64,000 nt of DNA from a virus. A model generated the notes under the pieces. That model ran no database searches and was not told the DNA's origin. It saw only the letters and a list, made by a program, of their open reading frames with translations. The translations under genes were made by a program, and so were the position numbers. The stretch spans positions 1-64,000 of the IMG/VR virus record IMGVR_UViG_3300027779_000018, one strand, 5' to 3'. Below are positions 23,183 through 29,429 of the stretch, piece by piece; within the stretch, counting starts at the first letter, position 1, and every line of letters starts with the position of its first letter.

Positions 23183-23541
23183 CCTACAACAATAACTACA
23201 CCGAACCCAACATAGACAACGGAATAACGGTCAGTAGAAAGAATTCAGAGGTCATCGGTAATACCTTTACCCCTGATTGGAGTAAAAACACTCACCTTTG
23301 CTATGGGGGTGGAGATCACTTCCATGAGGGAACCACAAGAACAAGACGTAGTACCGTAGAACACTTCAACATCCCCCTAAACTATAAGGAACTCCAACAC
23401 CTTACCACAGGGGATCATTCCACACTTCACCACCAACTCAAAGAACGTCTAGGAATAGACCTACACACGGTGTACGATATCGATAGAGTATGGATAGCTC
23501 CTCATAACACATGGGAACCAATAGGAAAGGGGTCTTATTAA
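23179..23541 (+). CDS. Hypothetical protein, 120 aa, GTG start
   Basis: GTG 23179 overlaps the preceding stop by GTGA. The protein is His-rich (GGGDHFHEGTTRTRRSTVEHFN, LHHQLKERLGIDLHTVYD). A metal role is possible but unproven. Its 3' end meets the minus-strand gene tail to tail with a 4-base overlap, leaving no room for a terminator. Confidence 0.6.
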   Translation: MTYNNNYTEPNIDNGITVSRKNSEVIGNTFTPDWSKNTHLCYGGGDHFHEGTTRTRRSTVEHFNIPLNYKELQHLTTGDHSTLHHQLKERLGIDLHTVYDIDRVWIAPHNTWEPIGKGSY

Positions 23542-23759
23542 CCCAACTGAGAGAAGTATCGTCTAATCATATAGACCCGACAATAGGCAACCACGGTCAT
23601 GATTGCCGTCACCGTAGTACCAATGTAAAATGCACTGTCCCATTCGAGGATATTCATGAAGAGAAACAGCAGAGAAAGATTCAGAGGGTAGTTAATTAAC
23701 AACCCAGTACCTACTGCTGTCATTGTTTCTTTGTGTATTTTACGAGACTTCTTAGACAT
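23538..23759 (-). CDS. Small membrane protein, 73 aa (DUF7220-like)
   Basis: MSKKSRKIHKETMTAVGTGLLINYPLNLSLLFLFM then a second hydrophobic span (GTTVTAIMTVVAYCRVYMIRRYF) gives two transmembrane helices. The pattern resembles the small DUF7220 membrane family. ATG 23759 lies exactly six bases after a TATACT box, so the transcript should be leaderless. It is opposite to the surrounding operons. Confidence 0.65.
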   Translation of the reverse strand: MSKKSRKIHKETMTAVGTGLLINYPLNLSLLFLFMNILEWDSAFYIGTTVTAIMTVVAYCRVYMIRRYFSQLG

Positions 23760-23765
23760 ACCTAT

Positions 23766-23794
23766 AGTATAACACACTGAGAGGCCTATGTATA
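23766..23794 (-). promoter_or_regulatory. Minus-strand early promoter giving a leaderless start
   Basis: TATACT on the minus strand at 23771-23766, with TATACA 17 bp upstream as a weak -35. The 18-mer TGTTATACTATAGGTATG, which joins the -10 and the ATG, is identical to that in front of the gene at 25131. Confidence 0.6.
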
Positions 23795-24031
23795 GGGGGT
23801 TTTAATATAATTCTGAGAGTCTTATGGTGAGAGTGATTAAAAGTGGGGAGAAGTGTGTCAAAGTGGGGGAATAATAATGGAATGTAAGGGGTGATACTGA
23901 GAGTATTACTTTTTGGGTATCGGTGATGTTGTTAAGGGGTACAAACACGAGATTTAGTCGGGAGTCAAGTCGGAGCGTTGCCTAAATGGTGCCGCTGAGA
24001 CCCTTATCCCATAGGTATCTCAGAGCGCCTG
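23795..24031. other. Noncoding stretch of about 240 bp
   Basis: No credible gene on either strand. It is visibly purine-rich on the plus strand (runs of GTGGGG and GAGAG). A hairpin at about 23994-24023 pairs CTGAGA with TCTCAG, downstream of the minus-strand operon, where it may terminate transcription. Confidence 0.5.
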
Positions 24032-24211
24032 CTAGAGGACAGTGCATTTGGTGATGTGAATGCACTTAGTGTCATCTATGTGCAGGGCATTCAGCTCCTC
24101 TTGAGAGATAAACGTAGCGTCTTCCGTCCATTCTTTGTCCGTCCAGTTCTCTAGTGTCTCTCCTAGACGGTGGGTTTGTGCAATCCAGTTGTTATATCCT
24201 TCTAGTGACAT
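24032..24211 (-). CDS. Minus-strand mini-operon gene 3, 59 aa
   Basis: Protein MSLEGYNNWIAQTHRLGETLENWTDKEWTEDA and so on, acidic and Trp-containing, ending CIHITKCTVL. GAGG lies 10 bases upstream of its ATG, and it overlaps gene 2 by 10 bases. The order and overlaps indicate one transcript from 24611. Function unknown. Confidence 0.6.
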   Translation of the reverse strand: MSLEGYNNWIAQTHRLGETLENWTDKEWTEDATFISQEELNALHIDDTKCIHITKCTVL

Positions 24212-24369
24212 GATACATAGGCCTCGTCTGAACTCATGGGGGATCGATTGAGTGCAATTTGTATGTTGACCTTCTCTGCGTACTCATGAGCGGCCATCTT
24301 TGTCTTGAATATCTTTGCACATAGGGGTCGGTGAGTGTGTAAGCAGCTGATTCGGTAGTAGAAAAACAT
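24202..24369 (-). CDS. Minus-strand mini-operon gene 2, 55 aa
   Basis: Protein MFFYYRISCLHTHRPLCAKIFKTKMAAHEYAEKVNIQIALN and so on. GGAG lies 8 bases before the ATG, inside the end of gene 1, and the junction is TAATG. These signals support a real gene despite its size. The Cys/His content at the N-terminus is notable but not a clear zinc motif. Confidence 0.55.
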   Translation of the reverse strand: MFFYYRISCLHTHRPLCAKIFKTKMAAHEYAEKVNIQIALNRSPMSSDEAYVSCH

Positions 24370-24554
24370 TATACACTCTCCATTTTCAGTTTTGTGATTG
24401 CACTTCGTAGTTTTGCTTCCTTACGAGGACTAGCCGGCAGTGATATCCCTCTATTTTGTCCTATTAGAGGGATGCGATCATCCTCTATAGCCCATATCTC
24501 TGAAACCATCTCAGTCCGTTCTTCTTTTGTCATCTCATTCCACTCTTTCATCAT
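24369..24554 (-). CDS. Minus-strand mini-operon gene 1, 61 aa
   Basis: Charged helical protein MMKEWNEMTKEERTEMVSEIWAIEDDRIPLI and so on, with a basic C-terminal helix (PRKEAKLRSAITKLKMESV). It lies 28 bp from the -10 box of a strong minus-strand promoter. The second ATG at 24551 is equally possible. No family recognised. Small early proteins next to an origin-like site could be replication or host-takeover factors. Confidence 0.6.
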   Translation of the reverse strand: MMKEWNEMTKEERTEMVSEIWAIEDDRIPLIGQNRGISLPASPRKEAKLRSAITKLKMESV

Positions 24555-24581
24555 CTTTCTCTCATTATTTAATATACAAGT

Positions 24582-24611
24582 ATTATATCAGAAATGTGGG
24601 GTCATTGTCAA
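24582..24611 (-). promoter_or_regulatory. Strong minus-strand early promoter
   Basis: On the minus strand: TTGACA (24611-24606), 18-bp spacer, TATAAT (24587-24582), with the family-typical TTGACAATG extension. It drives the three-gene mini-operon. Confidence 0.85.
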
Positions 24612-24749
24612 CACTTTTCTGCACCTATATTCGTTTTCTTTGCACACTTATCTGCACCACGCAGCGCTTTGAGTTTCCCACGGAGAATGTATGCTTCATT
24701 GTCGGGTCTTTGTTCCTGAAACCCTTACCACCACTGGGTTTCAGAGCGG

Positions 24750-24779
24750 TTGACAATGGGTCACACTTTATGTTATACT
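24750..24779 (+). promoter_or_regulatory. Strong early promoter with no gene behind it
   Basis: TTGACA (24750-24755), 18 bp, TATACT (24774-24779), with the same TTGACAATG...TATACTATGTATATA layout as the duplicated cassette. The following 300 bases contain only a 7-codon reading frame. Transcription would run into the DnaA boxes. Confidence 0.8.
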
Positions 24780-24785
24780 ATGTAT

Positions 24786-24910
24786 ATAATGGAGATTAAG
24801 CGAATGATATAGAGTGACGGCGGTGCGAGGCAATGTCGATACCTCACTGTATAGACTGCAAGAGTCTGAATTTTTGGAAACACTACTAGTGTCTCTGAGA
24901 TTTCTTTGAG
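24786..24910 (+). ncRNA. Candidate noncoding transcript upstream of the DnaA boxes
   Basis: It begins at the expected +1 of the 24750 promoter. Small stems are visible: GAGG...CCTC at about 24817, GACT/AGTC at about 24854, and ACACT/AGTGT near 24880. No conserved ORF. It could be a regulatory RNA, a replication primer, or the remains of a lost gene cassette. Confidence 0.35.
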
Positions 24911-24916
24911 CTAAAG

Positions 24917-24963
24917 TTATCCACAGAGTTATCCACAAAAAGTTATCCACAGAGTTATCCACA
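24917..24963 (+). other. Cluster of four perfect DnaA boxes (origin-like site)
   Basis: TTATCCACA occurs at 24917, 24929, 24943 and 24955, all in the same orientation, with spacings of 12, 14 and 12 bp. I see it nowhere else in the window. It is made of two copies of a 23-bp block. This is the high-affinity DnaA box sequence, arranged as in iteron-type origins such as P1 oriR. A promoter lies on each side and an AT-rich stretch lies at 24555-24590. Function as an origin or as a DnaA-titration site is inference. Confidence 0.8.
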
Positions 24964-24987
24964 GGCGCCCCTCGGTTGGCGTATCAC

Positions 24988-24999
24988 CTGTGGCCACAG
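24988..24999 (+). repeat. Perfect 12-bp palindrome CTGTGGCCACAG
   Basis: Located 24 bp after the last DnaA box. A second inverted repeat, TACACCTAGTGTA, lies at about 25050. Both may bind dimeric proteins acting at the origin-like site or at the 25095 promoter. Confidence 0.5.
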
Positions 25000-25094
25000 C
25001 TTAAACTGAGTCGGCCTGGTATGAAAATCGAATGAGCGCTCCCTTGATACACCTAGTGTACAGGGTACGTCAAACGGTGTCGCAGAAATAACAC

Positions 25095-25124
25095 TTGACA
25101 ATGCCTCCGATAAACTGTTATACT
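25095..25124 (+). promoter_or_regulatory. Early promoter giving a leaderless start
   Basis: TTGACA (25095-25100), 18-bp spacer, TATACT (25119-25124), then six bases and ATG 25131 at the expected +1. It shares TGTTATACTATAGGTATG with the minus-strand gene at 23759. Confidence 0.8.
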
Positions 25125-25130
25125 ATAGGT

Positions 25131-25364
25131 ATGATAAAGAATCAAGAAAATAAATTGATCGCGACCCACCTTGCCACAGGTCAGTCTGTAGAGATAGACC
25201 TCACTGACAAAGAGATGGTGTATGCAACCTGTAAGGACGTGTGCATCAACGAGTGCTGGGACTTCTTAGACAGCCTAGTGGACAACAGGACAGGGATTAA
25301 GATCATCGATGAATTGCAGATAGACTTCATCGTGGTTAACGGAATTAAAAAGGTTTTCCACTAG
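25131..25364 (+). CDS. Hypothetical early protein, 77 aa
   Basis: MIKNQENKLIATHLATGQSVEIDLTDKEMVYATCKDVCINECWDFLDSLV and so on, a mixed alpha/beta protein with three clustered cysteines. The start sits at promoter +1 with no SD. The first codons resemble the MKNQEETN leader at 38341, so the two cassettes may share ancestry. Function unknown. Confidence 0.65.
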   Translation: MIKNQENKLIATHLATGQSVEIDLTDKEMVYATCKDVCINECWDFLDSLVDNRTGIKIIDELQIDFIVVNGIKKVFH

Positions 25365-25390
25365 ACACACAGACCTCACCATGGTATAAT
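25362..25390 (+). promoter_or_regulatory. Early promoter before a structured leader
   Basis: TAGACA (25362-25367), 17-bp spacer, TATAAT (25385-25390). The -35 overlaps the stop codon of the preceding gene. Confidence 0.75.
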
Positions 25391-25396
25391 AACTGT

Positions 25397-25525
25397 ATGG
25401 TTTAAAGAAATGAATCAAAGGCAATACTAGAGTGCCTATGAAAGTCTAGTAGGGTGACGGCCGAACGTCATTAAGTTCTGATAGAGCAGAGGGGTTATGA
25501 GAGTGACCCCCCTTTACTGTTAGAT
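25397..25525 (+). ncRNA. Structured leader or small RNA ending in a terminator-like hairpin
   Basis: About 130 nt with no ORF. Stems include AGGCA/TGCCT (about 25419-25437), a GACGGCCGAACGTC element (about 25456) and GGGGT/ACCCC (about 25491-25509) followed by CCTTTACT. It could be a free small RNA, or an attenuator in front of the 65-aa gene at 25542. Confidence 0.4.
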
Positions 25526-25541
25526 AAGGATATGATATAAT

Positions 25542-25739
25542 ATGAAGACAAACGTAATTGGAGCAGAACGGTGGACTACTGTAGATGTATACAGTATACC
25601 AAAGGACTCTACGCGTATGGCAGGAGCATCGATGCTAGAGCGTCGCACTAAGACCCCTGTAAGCCTCTCTGAGGGACTTGCAGTGTGTCAAGAGTACGAG
25701 GGTCAGGGTCATGTCGTAGAGCTCCGTAGAGTGACGTAG
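25542..25739 (+). CDS. Hypothetical protein, 65 aa
   Basis: Small protein with SKPKDSTRM-like basic patches and SLSEGLAVCQEYEGQGHVVELRRVT at the end. AAGGA lies about 11 bp upstream. It lies behind the structured leader and may be attenuated by it. No family recognised. Confidence 0.55.
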   Translation: MKTNVIGAERWTTVDVYSIPKDSTRMAGASMLERRTKTPVSLSEGLAVCQEYEGQGHVVELRRVT

Positions 25740-25880
25740 AGAGAGAGCGTCTTAAAACAGTGCTGTGGGACTCCTAGACTCTTTTAGAAGCGACCTAGAC
25801 CCCCACCCTAATTGTATTCAAAGATTATTCTAAGTGATATCAAAAAATTTCTCAGGTAAAAATTATGACTAAAAACAAAA
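25740..25880. other. Noncoding gap of about 140 bp
   Basis: No convincing gene. A seven-codon ATG frame at 25864 leads into the next CDS. There is no clear promoter hexamer pair. AT content rises sharply from 25815. Confidence 0.4.
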
Positions 25881-26036
25881 ATGAATAATTCAGAGCAATG
25901 GAAAAAGAACTCCGATGAATGGGTCAAGACCATGGAAGCATCAAGAATTAAAAAAGAAGAATACAACAAGTATCGTATCACCACGAAGAACCCATTATCC
26001 TACAGAGATTGGTTGGCCATGGGAGAAATATCATGA
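25881..26036 (+). CDS. Hypothetical protein, 51 aa
   Basis: MNNSEQWKKNSDEWVKTMEASRIKKEEYNKYRITTKNPLSYRDWLAMGEIS, a charged helical peptide. It shares an ATGA overlap with the following membrane protein, which supports it as a real gene. There is no clear SD. Function unknown. Confidence 0.55.
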   Translation: MNNSEQWKKNSDEWVKTMEASRIKKEEYNKYRITTKNPLSYRDWLAMGEIS

Positions 26037-26308
26037 GTCACAGTGCAATGTTTAAAGCAATGAATCGAGAGAAGTCTGCATGGATTCTTAAATGGGTCGC
26101 AAGTGTATGTCTAGTGATAGGAATGAGTGTTCGTGCAAGTGGTATACCCGAACTCGCTATATTTGATTTAACATTTTCCTTCGTGGGTATATGTGGTTGG
26201 TTGACGGTGAGTATTATATGGAATGACCGTGCATTGATATTATTAAATGCAACTGGGTTTCTGATTTTATTGACTGGTTTAATTAAATACTTTTTCGTGG
26301 GAGTCTAA
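26033..26308 (+). CDS. Three-span membrane protein, 91 aa (DUF6552-like)
   Basis: ILKWVASVCLVIGMSVRASG, LTFSFVGICGWLTVSIIW and NATGFLILLTGLIKYFF are three membrane helices. The pattern NREKSAWILKWVAS...WNDRALILLNATGF resembles a small family seen in marine bacteria and their phages (I believe DUF6552). Function unknown. Translation is coupled to the 51-aa gene. Confidence 0.7.
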   Translation: MSHSAMFKAMNREKSAWILKWVASVCLVIGMSVRASGIPELAIFDLTFSFVGICGWLTVSIIWNDRALILLNATGFLILLTGLIKYFFVGV

Positions 26309-26316
26309 ATAATATC
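26305..26316 (+). promoter_or_regulatory. Late promoter CTAAATA abutting start codon
   Basis: CTAAATA (26305-26311), five bases ATATC, then ATG 26317. There is no SD. A leaderless late transcript is predicted. Confidence 0.6.
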
Positions 26317-26595
26317 ATGATAGATTTTTTATTAAGTATACTGACCTTTCCTTTTTGGTTAGTGTCTACCTTTTTCATTTACGCTTTTGGAATTGTGTTT
26401 TACTATGGCATCTATGTGTTGTGTCGTGTGTACATCTACGAGGCACATTGGGATACCATTAAAGACAAGGTCTTTACAAGAACAGAAATGAAAACCCATA
26501 GGGAGCCCTCTCGTGTCTACACCAAGGCAGAAGATTATAAGACACCAAAGGACTACTCACCGAAACACGATGATATAGAGGATTATATAAATTAA
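26317..26595 (+). CDS. Membrane protein with cytoplasmic tail, 92 aa
   Basis: Two close hydrophobic segments (FLLSILTFPFWLVSTFFIYAFGIVFYYGIYVLCRVYI) are followed by a charged 50-residue tail (MKTHREPSRVYTKAEDYKTPKDYSPKHDD). The start lies at the predicted late-promoter +1. Unknown function. One of three adjacent small membrane proteins. Confidence 0.65.
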   Translation: MIDFLLSILTFPFWLVSTFFIYAFGIVFYYGIYVLCRVYIYEAHWDTIKDKVFTRTEMKTHREPSRVYTKAEDYKTPKDYSPKHDDIEDYIN

Positions 26596-26596
26596 T

Positions 26597-26800
26597 ATGC
26601 AAGACGCAAATATTTTAATACACATAGGATACGTTGTCGCACTCGTGTGGTTTGTATTCCGTAACGGCCGTAAGAGTGGTCGTAAAGAACTTTGTGAGGA
26701 ATTCATGGAGAAGGGACTCATTACAGAAGCTAAACTCATGAAACACTACCCACCACCCCCTGAAATTAAAGACGATTTGAAAAACCCCCCGAAAGAATAG
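26597..26800 (+). CDS. Single-span membrane protein, 67 aa
   Basis: One N-terminal helix (ILIHIGYVVALVWFVF), then a basic NGRKSGRKE segment and a Pro-rich tail (HYPPPPEIKDDLKNPPKE). It starts 1 bp after the previous stop. Function unknown. Confidence 0.65.
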   Translation: MQDANILIHIGYVVALVWFVFRNGRKSGRKELCEEFMEKGLITEAKLMKHYPPPPEIKDDLKNPPKE

Positions 26801-26809
26801 GACAGTATA

Positions 26810-28120
26810 ATGAATGAAACAAAGAAAGACAGTGAGAAAGTCATTTCGGATGAGACTCAGCAGAACATAAGAATCCTAGGGATTAATATTTCACATGACG
26901 CGTCTATTGCAGTCATCGATAACGGTGTCGTAACCAGTGTCTACGAAGAGGAACGCTGTCGCAGGACGAAGTACTGGGCTCCCCATGGGGATAAGGAAAC
27001 ACTCTACCAGTGTATCGAGCAGAAGAACCTAGAAGAGATTGATGAGGTGGTCTTCACTTCATTTGATCGCAGGCAGTTTAATGTTGTGGTCTCACCCACG
27101 ATCAGTCTCGACAGAATGAAGTCTCGTGAGTTTATTAGAAAATTAGAAACACAACAATTGTCTCGAGCTCGGTTAGAAGAGTTGGTAGAAGAATACCCCG
27201 ATGATTTCTCTATTGAGAAAATCTATGAGAACGATGAAGACCAAAGAATCATGGATGACATCGCAACCAATCAGTTAGGATTATCTTCAGAGGAATACCT
27301 CTACAATGTAGATCACCATGTCCACCATGCCTATTGTGGATTCGTTCAGTCAGAGATGGAGAATGCATTGGTCATTGTCATGGACGGTGGTGGCTGTCAG
27401 AAATATTACGACACACATCCTGCTTACCAAGAAATTGAATCCATTTATTATGCTACCAAAGGTGGGATGGAACCCTGTTGGAGTCGATTGTCGAACAGTC
27501 GTTTCATCGGGGACTTCGATGAGTTCTTCCCCAACGAATGTCACGCAGCTGGTCTCTGTTACTTAGATGAAGAGGAACATAGGGATGGGGTTGATCTTTG
27601 TTTTACTTCTCGTCCTAGCGCTGGTATGAACTTCAGTAACATGTCTCTAGCACTAGGGACGGATGACCAAGGTCGAGCAGCTGGAAAAGTGATGGGTATG
27701 GCATCCTACGGAAAACCTTCTCAGAATATATTCAACAAGTATAATGTCAGTCAACAATTGGAACTCGATTCCTACGACCATACGGTGGAGATCATCAAAC
27801 GTGCTATTGACTATGCACCTGATTGTAGGAACATTGTTCTCAGTGGTGGGTACTCTTTAAACTGTACCAACAACTACAAGTACTTAGAGGCCTTCCCTGA
27901 TTATCAAATCTTCGTTGACCCTATTCCCCATGATGGTGGAACGGCAGTCGGAGCTGCATTGCAGATGTGGGAAAATATTAATAGTAATAATGTTTCTAAT
28001 AATGTACAAAGTACATTTAATGAAACAAATGAAGAGGATAACGACACTTTACCCGACTGGCCAGAGATAAAAGATGATGAACCACAGATCACCCCTTTAG
28101 AGTGGAGTGCAGATAAATGA
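26810..28120 (+). CDS. Carbamoyltransferase, N-terminal (Kae1-like) half, 436 aa
   Basis: ILGINISHDASIAVIDNG and DHHVHHAYCGF are the signature nucleotide- and metal-binding motifs of NodU/TobZ/CmcH O-carbamoyltransferases. VIVMDGGG, GKVMGMASYG and NIVLSGGYSLNCTNN complete the ASKHA-type domain. It lacks the C-terminal domain, which is encoded by the next gene with an ATGA overlap. It forms carbamoyl-adenylate from carbamoyl phosphate and ATP in this family. The acceptor is unknown. The C-terminal 50 residues are acidic and low-complexity. Confidence 0.88.
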   Translation: MNETKKDSEKVISDETQQNIRILGINISHDASIAVIDNGVVTSVYEEERCRRTKYWAPHGDKETLYQCIEQKNLEEIDEVVFTSFDRRQFNVVVSPTISLDRMKSREFIRKLETQQLSRARLEELVEEYPDDFSIEKIYENDEDQRIMDDIATNQLGLSSEEYLYNVDHHVHHAYCGFVQSEMENALVIVMDGGGCQKYYDTHPAYQEIESIYYATKGGMEPCWSRLSNSRFIGDFDEFFPNECHAAGLCYLDEEEHRDGVDLCFTSRPSAGMNFSNMSLALGTDDQGRAAGKVMGMASYGKPSQNIFNKYNVSQQLELDSYDHTVEIIKRAIDYAPDCRNIVLSGGYSLNCTNNYKYLEAFPDYQIFVDPIPHDGGTAVGAALQMWENINSNNVSNNVQSTFNETNEEDNDTLPDWPEIKDDEPQITPLEWSADK

Positions 28121-28737
28121 TTACAAGAATAGTAAGAGACTTAGATGACATCGTTGATTTAATTATTGATGAGAAACAAATCGTTGCGATCTTTCAAGGT
28201 GAAGGTGAGTGGGGCCCTAGAGCGCTAGGTAACCGTTCTATTCTATTTGACCCTAGACATAAGGAAGCTAAACAAATCGTCAACAGTGTGAAGAAGAGAG
28301 AGTCCTACAGACCTTTTGCAGGGAGTGTCATGGCAGAACATGCTCATGAGTATTTTCACATGTTGCAATTAAAAGAATCCCCATGGATGTCCTTTGCGAT
28401 TCAAGCAAAAGATATTGCCTACGAAAAAGTACCGACACTGGTACACGCAGATGGGACTTGCAGAATTCAAACGGTCACAAGAGAACAGAATAAAAACTAT
28501 TACGAATTAATTGAAGCCTTCTATGAGAAGACTGGTGTCCCGATGATTTTTAATACTTCGTTTAACTTGGGTGGTGAAGCACTGGTTGAAACAATTCAAG
28601 ATGCTATTGACACTTGCAACCGTTCTGAAATTAATTACCTCTATATTCCTGAAGACCAAGACTTTGATATCCCCTTTGAACAATTGAAATATAAATCATT
28701 GGAAGAGATAAACAAAAATAAAGGGGACATGGAATAG
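28117..28737 (+). CDS. Carbamoyltransferase, C-terminal domain, 206 aa
   Basis: IVAIFQGEGEWGPRALGNRSILFDPR, SYRPFAGSVMAE and PMIFNTSFNLGGEALVETIQDA are the standard Carbam_trans_C motifs. The domain is normally fused to the Kae1-like half in one chain of about 550-600 aa. Here it is a separate ORF in another frame, joined by a 4-base overlap. The complete motif set suggests a working split enzyme rather than decay. Confidence 0.88.
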   Translation: MITRIVRDLDDIVDLIIDEKQIVAIFQGEGEWGPRALGNRSILFDPRHKEAKQIVNSVKKRESYRPFAGSVMAEHAHEYFHMLQLKESPWMSFAIQAKDIAYEKVPTLVHADGTCRIQTVTREQNKNYYELIEAFYEKTGVPMIFNTSFNLGGEALVETIQDAIDTCNRSEINYLYIPEDQDFDIPFEQLKYKSLEEINKNKGDME

Positions 28738-28765
28738 ATGATTTCAATTCGTTTGGTTTTAAATA

Positions 28766-28777
28766 CTAAATAGTAAG
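28766..28777 (+). promoter_or_regulatory. Late promoter CTAAATA abutting start codon
   Basis: CTAAATA (28766-28772), five bases GTAAG, then ATG 28778. Same leaderless geometry as at 907, 3955, 26317, 36066 and 56752. Confidence 0.6.
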
Positions 28778-29113
28778 ATGATAGAAGTTACAGACATTGC
28801 AATTGCAAAACTCATAGAGAAGAAAGTAGACTCAGTTAGAATGGGTGTTACTGGTGGTGGGTGTAGTGGTTACGAATACGTTTTTGTCGAAGACGAATTT
28901 AAAGACGGAGACGAAGTAATTGATTACGGTAAGTTTAAATTTCTGATAGATAGAATGAGTCAACCCTTTTTAAGAGGGGTGACATTAGATTATATTAAAG
29001 AAGGATTGAATGAAACATTTACGTTTCAGAATCCAAATGAAGAAGCCAGTTGTGGCTGTGGAGTGAGTATTACATTTAATGAAGACATCGTCAGCGAAAG
29101 CCAAAGGGCGTAA
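28778..29113 (+). CDS. iscA-like: IscA/HesB-type iron-sulfur carrier, 111 aa
   Basis: A-type carrier with the three ligands Cys29 (GGGCSGYEY), Cys92 and Cys94 (SCGCGVSI), the full spacing of IscA/ErpA. It would deliver Fe-S clusters to apo-proteins, plausibly including the radical-SAM enzyme encoded at 34585. Such genes recur in marine T4-like phages. The start is at a predicted late +1. It overlaps the next gene by 35 bases. Confidence 0.92.
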   Translation: MIEVTDIAIAKLIEKKVDSVRMGVTGGGCSGYEYVFVEDEFKDGDEVIDYGKFKFLIDRMSQPFLRGVTLDYIKEGLNETFTFQNPNEEASCGCGVSITFNEDIVSESQRA

Positions 29114-29429
29114 ACTACAACAGTGGTTTGCCCAAGTAATGGTTAATACACTTAACCTACATGAGGAAGATTTAGAATCTAGACCGATGGGGTCACAGGG
29201 TGAGGATATTATTATGGGTCGAGAGTCAAGGGAACAGTTTCCGTACTCAATCGAATGTAAAAACCAAGAAGCTGTTAACGTATGGAAAGCTTACGAACAA
29301 GCTGAAACAAATTGTAAGGGGTACGAACCCCTAGTAGTGATTAAACGAAACCGAAGTAAACCACTAGTGTTAGTGGATGCTGAACACTTCGTTGCACTAC
29401 ACAAAAGAGAAACGAATGAAATCATTTAA
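29079..29429 (+). CDS. PD-(D/E)XK nuclease-like protein, 116 aa
   Basis: KGRKLQQWFAQVM, then SRPMGSQGEDIIMGRES and FPYSIECKNQE fit a minimal PD-(D/E)XK core, with the catalytic Asp in GEDI and Glu-x-Lys in ECK. It resembles small Holliday-junction-resolvase or VRR-NUC-like proteins. A role in recombination or DNA processing is inferred. It overlaps genes at both ends. Confidence 0.72.
   Translation: MKTSSAKAKGRKLQQWFAQVMVNTLNLHEEDLESRPMGSQGEDIIMGRESREQFPYSIECKNQEAVNVWKAYEQAETNCKGYEPLVVIKRNRSKPLVLVDAEHFVALHKRETNEII

Noticed and set aside
23965-24060. tRNA-like string (GGAGCG...TGGTGCCG... with a hairpin)
   Set aside because: No T-arm consensus and no acceptor pairing could be found. The hairpin is better explained as the end of the minus-strand operon.
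24394-24799. Plus-strand frames of about 90 codons in this interval
   Set aside because: They run antisense to the promoter-led mini-operon, lack ribosome sites and encode low-complexity Ser/Phe/Leu sequence typical of shadows.
24768-24962. Minus-strand reading frame of about 64 codons across the DnaA boxes
   Set aside because: It needs a GTG start inside the repeats and owes its VDN/WIT pattern to the DnaA-box repeats. No SD or promoter precedes it.
24917-24963. CRISPR-like array
   Set aside because: Units are 9-11 bp with 3-5 bp gaps, far too short for repeat-spacer structure, and match the DnaA box exactly.
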